The notes under the pieces were generated by a model. It was not told where the DNA came from and did not search any database. It was given only the letters and a program-made list of their open reading frames with translations. The position numbers and the translations under genes were made by a program. 13,476 nucleotides of DNA from Selenomonadaceae bacterium. GTDB taxonomy: Bacteria > Bacillota > Negativicutes > Selenomonadales > Selenomonadaceae. Below, one piece after another: positions 1 to 6,173 of the stretch; the first letter of the stretch is position 1; each line of letters opens with the position of its first letter. The stretch covers positions 1-13,476 of the forward strand of contig JAFSUE010000088.1 of assembly GCA_017445435.1 (NCBI GenBank), read 5' to 3'.

Positions 1-500
1 ACGTCGCCTTCAATTCCGTTTAAATGTTCAAATACTGAACTGCTTACAAGAAAGTCAAAACTTTGCGGCGAAACTTCGGACAAATAATTTTCGTCGAGAG
101 CCTCCATGTACGCATCAAATTTTTTCAGCCACGCCTTACCAATTTTTTTATTAGTCATATCGGCAAGCGTACCGTTGCCAGCGCCGTAGTCAACCGCCTT
201 CCAATCGGGTTTAAAAATTTCGTGCTTGACAAGTTCGCTGAAAAGATCTGATTGAGATTCAAAACGGACAAAAACATTTGGATCAATGTCCGTGTAATCA
301 ATTTCGCCTTTGTTGAAAAGTGCGCTGTGGCATTCGTAATTAAGCTTTTCCCACTGCTCACGCGGCATTTCGTAAATAGTTTTTGACACGACAAGCCCGC
401 AATTTTCGCAACAAACATATTCGCAATGGTCAATGTGTTTCATTCCAAAATTTTTTTCAAAGTACGGCGTCATTTCCCCGCCACAAAGAAAACATTTCAT
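1..500 (-). CDS. Class I SAM-dependent methyltransferase, 3' end beyond window
   Basis: Read from the ATG at 500-498, the frame is open to the window edge (166 codons visible, C-terminus missing). The N-terminus has two CxxC pairs (C3/C6 and C31/C34) resembling a small zinc ribbon. A Rossmann methyltransferase motif I follows at about residues 104-112 (VDYGAGNGTL), and near the break there is FDFLVSSSVFEHLNG, which fits the motif II/III region of class I methyltransferases. The start is backed by GAGGTGA eight or so nt upstream. It is the last gene of the glycan block, 60 nt after the SDR stop, with heptamer repeats in the gap. Metal-binding N-termini of this kind are common on methyltransferases of sugar and polysaccharide loci, so a role in methylating a glycan or its acyl side chain is likely. 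The substrate cannot be told from sequence. Confidence 0.8.
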   Translation of the reverse strand, partial: MKCFLCGGEMTPYFEKNFGMKHIDHCEYVCCENCGLVVSKTIYEMPREQWEKLNYECHSALFNKGEIDYTDIDPNVFVRFESQSDLFSELVKHEIFKPDWKAVDYGAGNGTLADMTNKKIGKAWLKKFDAYMEALDENYLSEVSPQSFDFLVSSSVFEHLNGIEGD

Positions 501-514
501 TCAAATCACCTCAA

Positions 515-563
515 TTTTAGCTTTTAGCTTTTAGTAAAAAAAATTCTTAATTCTTAATTCTTA
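515..563. repeat. Two heptanucleotide tandem repeats in the SDR-methyltransferase gap
   Basis: On the plus strand TTTTAGC is repeated about 2.9 times at 515-534 and ATTCTTA exactly three times at 543-563. In the direction of transcription these read (GCTAAAA)n and (TAAGAAT)n. The SDR stop codon (561-563) is part of the second array. Because the period is 7 and each unit carries TAA, three units give stops in all three frames. Confidence 0.85.
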
Positions 564-1316
564 ATCCAACAAGTATCCTCCGTCAAGTGGAAAATCTTGA
601 CCAGTTATCCAACCTGCGCGGTCACTCAATAAAAATAAAATCAATCCAGAAATATCTTCAGGCTTGCCAAGTCCCAAAAGATAACGCGAAATTTCCGACG
701 CGCCAATTTCATCTTCATAGGTAATATTGCCCAACATATCAGTTTTAACCATTGCTGGCGAAACGGTATTGATACGGTGGCGGTTACGAATAATTTCCTT
801 AGCAATGGGCTTGACTGCCGCTTTAACTGCCGCCTTAGCCGCCGAGTACGCAAAAAGACTTTTCGTCCCAAAATCAGCCGCTAATGAACTCAACAATACA
901 AAACTTGAGCCGACGTTGGAAAATTTTTTCTTCGCGGCACTTTGCATAAAGTTTATCATTCCCCAAAAACTTGTATCGAAAATTCTATGTGCAAGTTCCC
1001 TGTCGAATGAATTTAACGGCGTCAATCCAACAATCCCCGCCGAGTAAACGCCGCCGTCAATCTTCCCTACTGCGCTGACAAAGTTTGAAAAAAGTTTTGC
1101 CCAGTCGTCCTGTTCAGCGTCGATAACGTCAAGCGACATTGTAAAAATTTGCGTAGGACAAATATTTTTCAGCTGTTCAAGGCGTTCAATATTTCTGCCA
1201 ATCGCTAAAACATTCGCGCCACTTCGTGCAAGTTCAATCGCCGTTTGCTTGCCGATACCCGACGACGCGCCGACAATTACAAAATTTTTCCCAGTAAAAT
1301 CAAAATTAATGTTCAT
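561..1316 (-). CDS. SDR-family oxidoreductase, FabG/ketoreductase-like
   Basis: A 251-residue classical short-chain dehydrogenase/reductase, expected to use NAD(P)H. The cofactor motif GASSGIG is at 16-22, the NNAG-type motif appears as YSAG at 91-94, and the catalytic Ser-Tyr-Lys set is S143/S144, Y157 and K161 (YSAAK). SPAMVKTDM after the active site and DFPLDGGY at the C-terminus are typical of FabG-like members. Beside an ACP and a FabH-like ketosynthase, reduction of a 3-oxoacyl-ACP to 3-hydroxyacyl-ACP for a glycan side chain is the likely role; a sugar-nucleotide ketoreductase is the alternative. No Shine-Dalgarno lies before this ATG. Its probable native one (GGAGG, 1650-1654) is now 333 nt away, cut off by the structured element at 1317-1639. 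The stop lies inside a heptamer repeat. Confidence 0.88.
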   Translation of the reverse strand: MNINFDFTGKNFVIVGASSGIGKQTAIELARSGANVLAIGRNIERLEQLKNICPTQIFTMSLDVIDAEQDDWAKLFSNFVSAVGKIDGGVYSAGIVGLTPLNSFDRELAHRIFDTSFWGMINFMQSAAKKKFSNVGSSFVLLSSLAADFGTKSLFAYSAAKAAVKAAVKPIAKEIIRNRHRINTVSPAMVKTDMLGNITYEDEIGASEISRYLLGLGKPEDISGLILFLLSDRAGWITGQDFPLDGGYLLD

Positions 1317-1639
1317 AGTAGTTAGCCGAATTTGATAAAAACTCAGCCTTGCCCCCAGTCTCTAAAATAAATCCTCCGAAGAGGAGCGGGCATAAATGCT
1401 GATAAAGCCGCCGCCCGCTAGCGTAATAATCCTTCGCCAATGTTATCCTGCGGTTTGTTGTGTACAGCACTGCCCCTATAGCTCAGGACTGTTTAACCAT
1501 ACACCTTAGAGCGTCAGATTAGGATTTACGTCCAACGGTAACTATATATTCGCAAGTAACGTAGTCAGTTAAGACTAAGGCTAATCATAGAAAGTTTTTC
1601 CAACTTCAAATTTGTCTTTATGCAAATTCGGCTATCTAT
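1317..1639 (-). ncRNA. Structured ORF-less element, HEARO/IscB omega-RNA-like candidate
   Basis: The gap between the ketosynthase and SDR genes holds no gene but dense base pairing. The two ends pair: 1314-1342 with 1614-1640, including GCCGAATTTG/CAAATTCGGC. Internal stems include 1504-1509/1575-1580, 1460-1464/1500-1504, 1385-1391/1413-1419 (AGCGGGC/GCCCGCT), and a 5-bp hairpin at 1372-1385 that on the minus strand carries a C(UUCG)G tetraloop, so the RNA sense is probably minus, like the genes. Removing 1317-1639 joins GGAGGAAATGTGATC directly to ATGAAC, restoring ribosome binding site and start codon. A ~300-nt RNA lying immediately upstream of ATGA matches what is known of HEARO elements, whose RNA guides IscB nucleases. 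No iscB frame is present. The long terminal inverted repeat also allows a MITE. That it is a structured insertion is well supported; the family is tentative. Confidence 0.5.
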
Positions 1640-1641
1640 GA

Positions 1642-2670
1642 TCACATTTCCTCCGTTGGAAGGCAAATTAAATTCGTCAAGTCGACGACTGCTGACGCTA
1701 GCGACATTCCAACGCCAAAGCCGCTAAGTACTGATAAAAAGTTTATCGGCTCTTCAATGCGTTTCATTTCGCACAAAGTCACGGGGATTGACGCTGAACT
1801 TGTATTGCCAATCCGCGCAGATTTAAACGGCACTTTCTCAAACGGTATTTGTAATTGTGATGCGATATTTTGTAACATTAGCCGATTAGCTTGGTGCAGG
1901 AAAAAGTTAGCGATTCGCGATTCGTCAACCTGCGCGAAGTTCATCAAATCCGCTAAATTTTTCGGCACAAACTTTGTTGAAAAGTCCATAACTGCCGCGC
2001 CGTCCATCGTGACGAAATTTTCACGTACATTTAGCGAATTATTTTCGACGAACAATTTATTTCTGTACGCGCCACGTTGCATAAGGATAACGTCTTTAAG
2101 TTCGCCGTAAGTTTGCACGTTGAAGAAAATTTTTTCGCCGTGACGTTTTGAAATGATAGCCGCCGTTCCTGCGTCACCGAAGACAGACAAGCAGGAAATA
2201 TCGTCTGCAAAAATATTTCGCGTGACGGTATCGCCGCAAAGTAACAAAATTTTTCCGTCAAGATTCTGTACCAATGACGCGGCAACGTACAAGCCGTAGA
2301 CGAAACCAGAGCAACCTAAATTTATGTCGAAGGCTACAGCGTCACGCGGCAAATTCAAGCGATTGTGCAGTACGTGACTGGTTGAAGGCAGAAAAAAATC
2401 AGGCGTTTGAGTGACAAAAATTATTGCGCGAATATCTGACTGCTTAATTTCGGTAGTGGCGAAAATTTTTTCAGCCGCCGCCGCGCAGTAGTCCGACGCA
2501 CAAATATTTTCATCAGCGATACTAAACGCCTCAAAGCCCGTACCTTTTTTAAGGCGGGAAATTTTTTTATCTGCAACAAGATTTTTAAGCCGTTCTTCAA
2601 TCGTCACGCGATTTTTTGAAACGTAAGCGCTAACGATTTCCAACGCGGCATTTTCTACGGTAAAAAGCAT
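1642..2670 (-). CDS. 3-oxoacyl-ACP synthase III (FabH-like ketosynthase)
   Basis: A 342-residue thiolase-fold ketosynthase of the KAS III type, which condenses an acyl-CoA primer with malonyl-ACP. The Cys-His-Asn catalytic set is complete: C120 in NLGCSGF, H259 in FLHQANRLM, and N289 in GNTSSASIP. The glycine-rich GFGVGMSLA is near the C-terminus. The start ATG (2668-2670) overlaps the TGA of the upstream ACP gene by one base (TGATG), implying translational coupling with its cognate carrier. Housekeeping fabH sits in fatty-acid operons; this copy, between an ACP and an SDR in a glycan locus, more likely makes a short acyl group for sugar modification, as the KAS III-like VioS is thought to do in the Pseudomonas viosamine island. 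The product chain length is unknown. Confidence 0.88.
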   Translation of the reverse strand: MLFTVENAALEIVSAYVSKNRVTIEERLKNLVADKKISRLKKGTGFEAFSIADENICASDYCAAAAEKIFATTEIKQSDIRAIIFVTQTPDFFLPSTSHVLHNRLNLPRDAVAFDINLGCSGFVYGLYVAASLVQNLDGKILLLCGDTVTRNIFADDISCLSVFGDAGTAAIISKRHGEKIFFNVQTYGELKDVILMQRGAYRNKLFVENNSLNVRENFVTMDGAAVMDFSTKFVPKNLADLMNFAQVDESRIANFFLHQANRLMLQNIASQLQIPFEKVPFKSARIGNTSSASIPVTLCEMKRIEEPINFLSVLSGFGVGMSLASAVVDLTNLICLPTEEM

Positions 2671-2891
2671 CAGCCTTCCTCGACAATTTTAAATAAATCG
2701 TTGACGGTCTGCGCACTTTTAATTTCATCAGGCAAAATTGGACGCCTTAACCGTGCATTGCAGAATGAAAGGAATGACACTAAACTAAGTGAATCCCATT
2801 CTTCAACGTCGCTTAAATTTGTGCCAAGCGTCAATTCTGTTTCAGTGTCCATAATGTCAGTAAGCTGTCTAATAAATTCGTCTTTGTTCAA
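2670..2891 (-). CDS. Acyl carrier protein
   Basis: A 73-residue carrier protein with the phosphopantetheine motif in EEWDSLSLVSF; S34 is the expected attachment serine. Length and the pattern of acidic helices match free-standing ACPs. The start is TTG (2891-2889), chosen because GAGGAG lies 8 nt upstream. An ATG closer to that site opens only a three-codon frame (ATG AAA TTT TGA) that overlaps the TTG start. The stop overlaps the ketosynthase ATG by one base. It probably carries the acyl intermediate built by the ketosynthase and SDR and passed to an acyltransferase such as the NeuD-like protein encoded just upstream. It is unlikely to be the general fatty-acid ACP, given its context and divergent sequence. 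Confidence 0.85.
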   Translation of the reverse strand: MNKDEFIRQLTDIMDTETELTLGTNLSDVEEWDSLSLVSFLSFCNARLRRPILPDEIKSAQTVNDLFKIVEEG

Positions 2892-2919
2892 AATTTCATC
2901 TCCTCAATTAGTTAGTAGT

Positions 2920-3151
2920 TAGGTCGTGTTAAATAATTATTTTTTTTATTTTATAAACTACTTTTTCTTTGGCGCAAAGAAAAAGTAGCAAAAAGAAACA
3001 TTGCGGCATTTGTGCGCCCACGAATTACTTTTCAGTAAATTAAGCTTTTCACCGCGTCCCATTTGTTGCGACTTTCCAACCTTACAGAGGCGCTGGGAAA
3101 TGCCGCTTAATTACCACAATTTTTTACTACGTATTTATTCAACTCCACCTA
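2920..3151. repeat. MITE-like palindromic repeat, copy A
   Basis: Bounded by TA at both ends, with ~15-bp imperfect terminal inverted repeats (GGTCGTGTTAAATAA at the left; the right end reversed reads GGTGGAGTTGAATAA). Inside, a perfect 14-bp hairpin with a 3-nt loop (2958-2988) is followed by a long-range stem 3003-3011/3098-3106 (GCGGCATTT/AAATGCCGC), extended inward by GCGCC/GGCGC. Copy B at 3855-4095 shares ends, hairpin and stem. TA at both ends is what IS630/mariner-type transposition leaves, so it is probably a non-autonomous element. There is no coding content. Confidence 0.75.
2958..2988. other. Perfect 14-bp hairpin within repeat A
   Basis: CTACTTTTTCTTTG, a 3-nt spacer and CAAAGAAAAAGTAG pair perfectly. 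Copy B has the matching hairpin lengthened to 15 bp (3889-3921) with one G-U-type change, so pairing is kept while sequence drifts. No T-run follows on the transcribed strand, so a simple terminator is not supported. Confidence 0.75.
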
Positions 3152-3162
3152 GTGAGTAGCAA

Positions 3163-3804
3163 CTAAATTTCTACAGCGGGATTGCCGAAAACTTTTGCAC
3201 CTGCGCTAACTTTTTTCAATACAACGCTACCAGTTCCGACGTAAGCGCCATTACCAACTTTCGCTTTCGGTAAAAGTGTTGCGTGACTGCCAATGAAAAC
3301 TTCGTCGCCAATCTGCGCGGCGCCGCCAACGTCGACGTGTGACATAATGCAAGTGAACTTGCCAACTTTTACGTCGTGTCCAAGATATGAAACGTTATTC
3401 ATAATTGCGAAGTCGCCAAGTTCCGCGTGATCGCTAATGCCGTTATCCAAGCCGATAATGACGCCTTGACCAATTTTCGCCGCTGGGAAAATGTGCGCAT
3501 ATTCACTGATAATGTTGATGAACTTGCCGCCGCGTGCTAACATTTTTTCGATTAACTTTTTGCGAACAGCAGGCGTACCGACCGCGCAGGTGAAAACGTC
3601 GTCAGGATGAATTTCATAGCTGTCAACGTCGCCTAAAAGTGTAACGTCGCCAGGCAATTTTGCGTACTCTTCAGCAGAAAGTTTTACGTCGCCGTCAAGA
3701 AAACCTTTGATAGTCCATTCAGAATCAAATCCCGACGCCATTTGCGCGTGCCAGTAAACTTCACGGGCAAAGCCGCCAGCTCCGATTATAATTAAATTCT
3801 TCAT
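3163..3804 (-). CDS. NeuD/PglD-like sugar O-/N-acyltransferase
   Basis: A 213-residue two-domain transferase. The N-terminal Rossmann-like PglD_N domain starts with IIIGAGGFARE (residues 5-15). The rest is a left-handed beta-helix of hexapeptide repeats (about 105-200: IGQGVIIG, HAELGDFA, HDVKVGKF, VGNGAYVGTG). H143 in YLGHDVKVG matches the catalytic base position of PglD-type enzymes. Length is typical of the family. The start ATG has AAAGGGG upstream. It lies alone between the two MITE-like repeats, with the ACP gene next downstream. Relatives acetylate sialic acid or UDP-4-amino sugars from acetyl-CoA; here, with ACP, ketosynthase and ketoreductase beside it, transfer of a longer (for example hydroxybutyryl-like) group to a 4-amino sugar, as VioB-type enzymes do, is plausible. 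Donor and acceptor are inferred. Confidence 0.85.
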   Translation of the reverse strand: MKNLIIIGAGGFAREVYWHAQMASGFDSEWTIKGFLDGDVKLSAEEYAKLPGDVTLLGDVDSYEIHPDDVFTCAVGTPAVRKKLIEKMLARGGKFINIISEYAHIFPAAKIGQGVIIGLDNGISDHAELGDFAIMNNVSYLGHDVKVGKFTCIMSHVDVGGAAQIGDEVFIGSHATLLPKAKVGNGAYVGTGSVVLKKVSAGAKVFGNPAVEI

Positions 3805-3834
3805 AACTCTACCCCTTTCTAGCTTTTAAAAATT

Positions 3835-3851
3835 AGCTTTTAACTTTTAGG
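3835..3851. repeat. Imperfect heptamer repeat before the acyltransferase gene
   Basis: TAGCTTT TAACTTT TAG: about 2.4 units of the TTTTAGC-type heptamer also found at 515-534, again between an upstream gene and the ribosome binding site of the next. Single units recur at 3820-3828 and 4094-4102. Confidence 0.6.
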
Positions 3852-3854
3852 CAT

Positions 3855-4095
3855 TAGGTTGTGTTGATTAATTTTTATTTTTTTAAACCTACTTTTTCTT
3901 TTGGCGCAAAAGGAAAAGTAGCAAAAAGAAAACAAAGGCGGCATTTGCGCGCTCGCGTTTTACTATTCGGCATTTTAAACGTTACGCCGCGTCCTTGTGT
4001 TCCCATTCGTCCAACTCCACAGGGCGCTAGAAATGCCGCGAAGTACCTTTATTTTTTTACTTTGAATTTATTGCTTATTTATTCAACACCGCCTA
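3855..4095. repeat. MITE-like palindromic repeat, copy B
   Basis: The second copy of the 2920-3151 element, bounded by TA at 3855-3856 and 4094-4095, with terminal inverted repeats (GGTTGTGTTGATTAA; the right end reversed reads GGCGGTGTTGAATAA). The hairpin at 3889-3921 has a 15-bp stem where copy A has 14, and the long-range stem 3938-3946/4031-4039 is identical to that of A. The loop regions between have diverged, so conservation follows the structure. The right end provides the stop codon of the glycosyltransferase gene. A plus-strand open frame through it is not a gene. Confidence 0.75.
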
Positions 4096-5016
4096 GCTTT
4101 TAGGAAAATAGTTTTTAGTCATTGATAAAAATCGACAAAAACTTTTCGGTAAAATTTTTTCAAGCTGTCCTAATCTGTAGCCAAAAAACTTTGCGCCGTC
4201 ACGACAAATCGCGCCAATACAGTCAAGCGGATTTTCTTGCCACAACGCCTTCAACTTCATCAGCACAAACTTTTTACCTGCGCCCTCTGCACTTCCGAAA
4301 GTGTCACGAATCCAATTTTCACGCGAATGAAAGACGCCAATGTCAAAGTAGCGGTGAAATTCCTGCGTCGCCGTGTAATTGTGACTGTGATAAACCTGCG
4401 CGGCGGCATTGTAAAAAATTTTCCAGCCGTCAAGCAACATTTTCGCGGCAACGTACATATCCTCCGACAAAATCGCATTCGTAGGGAAACCGCCAACTTT
4501 TTTTAGCGCGTCGACACGATAAGCTGAAAAAGAATTGGAATTTAACGCCGTCTTTATGCCGTAAATTTTTTTATCGTCGAGACTGCGCAGTTGACTTTCA
4601 GCTGGATAGTTGAACTGCCGCAAAATTTTTGCCTCAAGTGTAGCGTCATTGTGCGGAAGTTGCCGACCGTACGTCAAGCCGACTGTTGAATCTGCGTCGA
4701 AAATTTTTATCAGCGTCGACAAAGTTTTTTCGTCGTACAGTAAAACGTCTTGCGTTAAAAATATTATAGCGCCGATTGAAAATTTTTCAAGCAAATATTC
4801 AAGCGCTAATTGCCGCGTCGCGCCGTGATTAAAATTTTTTCGCTGTACTGGCAGTACGTCAAAATTAAATCGCTTAGCAAGGCTTACCGTATCGTCCGTT
4901 GATTCGGAATCGACGATTAATTTTTTCAGCGGTAAATCTTGCGCGGCGATTTGTTCAAGTAACGTTTCAAAATTTTTTCCAGCGTTGAGCGTTGGAATTA
5001 TTAGCCCGTAGTTCAA
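4093..5016 (-). CDS. GT2 glycosyltransferase, rhamnosyltransferase-like
   Basis: A 307-residue family 2 (GT-A fold) glycosyltransferase. It begins IIPTLNAGKNFETLLEQI, has a nucleotide-binding aspartate in IVDSESTDD (D36), a metal-site equivalent of DXD at TQD (88-90), and the acceptor/catalytic SEDMYVAAKMLLDG segment at 184-197 followed by VYHSHNYT. The NFNHGATR and SEDM...YHSHNYT pattern is characteristic of rhamnosyltransferases of O-antigen and cell-wall polysaccharide assembly; it acts at the cytoplasmic face of the membrane. The start is TTG, overlapping the glf stop as TTGA, with GGAG from the end of glf as ribosome binding site. The TAG stop coincides with the right TA of repeat B, so the last residue or two may have been changed by the insertion, though the protein looks full length. 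Sugar specificity is inferred. Confidence 0.87.
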   Translation of the reverse strand: MNYGLIIPTLNAGKNFETLLEQIAAQDLPLKKLIVDSESTDDTVSLAKRFNFDVLPVQRKNFNHGATRQLALEYLLEKFSIGAIIFLTQDVLLYDEKTLSTLIKIFDADSTVGLTYGRQLPHNDATLEAKILRQFNYPAESQLRSLDDKKIYGIKTALNSNSFSAYRVDALKKVGGFPTNAILSEDMYVAAKMLLDGWKIFYNAAAQVYHSHNYTATQEFHRYFDIGVFHSRENWIRDTFGSAEGAGKKFVLMKLKALWQENPLDCIGAICRDGAKFFGYRLGQLEKILPKSFCRFLSMTKNYFPKS

Positions 5017-6152
5017 TCTTTCAACTCCGCGAAAACGTCAAGCGCTTTTTTAACAATGTCGTCCATATCGTAATATTTATATTCAGCCAGCCGACCGACC
5101 GCCTTAATTTGCGGAAAATTTTTCAGTTCGGCAGAATATTTTTCGTAAGCTATACGCGCTTCGTCAGTGAAAACTGGATAATACGGATCATTTTTGCCTT
5201 TAACGTAATTTTGCGGATATTCTTTTAAAATTGTCGTGCGCTTGGACTGCGCGGGATGAATCTTTTTAAATTCGGTAATTCGCGTGAAGTCGTAATTGTT
5301 GGGGTAGTTGACAGTTGCCACGTCTTGATAACTTTCAGCGTCGACCGTCTCAAACTTCATTTCAACGCTACGGTACGGCAACGCGCCAAATTTATAGCTG
5401 AAAAGTTCGTCAAGCTGTCCCGTGTAAATCAGCCGTCCAGTAAATTTTTGATTGAACAGATAAATTTCGTCGCCGCGCAGTTCTCCAACTTCATCAAAGT
5501 TTGTATTCAACATCAGCTTAATATTTTTATGCGATAAAATTTTTTCGACAAGTTTAGCGTAACCGTGACGCGGCACAGCTTGAAATCTATCGTTGAAATA
5601 TCTGTCGTCACGCCCAATAAAAATTGGTACCCGCGCAGTGACAGCGCCTTCAATTTGTTCAGGCGGCTTGCCCCATTGCTTTTCGGTGTAGTGCAGGAAA
5701 ATATTTTTGTAGACGTATTCAGCTAAAAATTGCAAGTACGGATCAGCAGACTTTTTAAGTTCAAGGATTGGAATTTTTTGACCGTAACCGTAATTTTTCA
5801 GCAAAGTTACTTCCATTCTGTCAGCTAAATTTTTTGGAAAGACTTTAACCAGCGTGTTGAAGTTAAAGGGAATCGGTACAATTTGCCCGTCGACCATAGC
5901 CCTAACTTTGTGGTGGTAAACGTGCCACTCCGTAAAGTTTGAAAGATATTCCCACACGTCAACAAAATCTGTATGGAAAAGGTGCGGTCCGTACTTGTGA
6001 ATTAAAATTCCATTGCCGTCAACTTCGTCGTAGCAATTTCCAGCAATGTGTTGGCGGCGTTCAATTACCAAAATTTTTTTATTACTCTGCGCGAAACGTT
6101 CAGCCAAAACTGCGCCAGCTAATCCCGCGCCAATTATCACAATGTCAAACAT
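5013..6152 (-). CDS. glf: UDP-galactopyranose mutase
   Basis: A 379-residue FAD enzyme that interconverts UDP-galactopyranose and UDP-galactofuranose, feeding Galf into surface polysaccharide in the cytoplasm. The sequence shows the FAD-binding IIGAGLAGAVLAE (6-18), ERRQHIAGNCYDE, HKYGPHLFHT (52-61), FTEWHVYHHKV, PIPFN, YTEKQWG, RVPIFIGRDDRYFNDRFQ, NYPNNYDFTRITE, and the C-terminal VGRLAEYKYYDMDD, all hallmarks of bacterial Glf. Length is normal. The ATG start has AGGGGT upstream. It begins only 21 nt after the RND transporter stop and overlaps the next gene by 4 nt, so it heads the glycan block but probably shares the efflux transcript. It implies a galactofuranose-containing glycan. Confidence 0.97.
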   Translation of the reverse strand: MFDIVIIGAGLAGAVLAERFAQSNKKILVIERRQHIAGNCYDEVDGNGILIHKYGPHLFHTDFVDVWEYLSNFTEWHVYHHKVRAMVDGQIVPIPFNFNTLVKVFPKNLADRMEVTLLKNYGYGQKIPILELKKSADPYLQFLAEYVYKNIFLHYTEKQWGKPPEQIEGAVTARVPIFIGRDDRYFNDRFQAVPRHGYAKLVEKILSHKNIKLMLNTNFDEVGELRGDEIYLFNQKFTGRLIYTGQLDELFSYKFGALPYRSVEMKFETVDAESYQDVATVNYPNNYDFTRITEFKKIHPAQSKRTTILKEYPQNYVKGKNDPYYPVFTDEARIAYEKYSAELKNFPQIKAVGRLAEYKYYDMDDIVKKALDVFAELKD

Positions 6153-6173
6153 TTTCTACCCCTAAACTTTTAT

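Noticed and set aside
1317..1639. Could the structured spacer be tmRNA, RNase P RNA, 6S RNA, a group I/II intron or a retron msr-msd?
   Set aside because: I see no tRNA-like end or tag frame, no RNase P core motifs, no group II domain V or group I core, and no reverse transcriptase nearby; 6S RNA is usually shorter. The empty-site reconstruction fits an insertion better.
2958..3921. Hairpins of the two repeats as rho-independent terminators
   Set aside because: No continuous T-run directly follows the stems on the transcribed minus strand; the stems are themselves A/T-rich, and the following bases on the minus side are mixed A/T.
3861..4103. Plus-strand 80-codon open frame
   Set aside because: It lies entirely in MITE-like repeat B and reads through its hairpin arms; copy A does not keep the frame. 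Such frames are a common misannotation of palindromic repeats.
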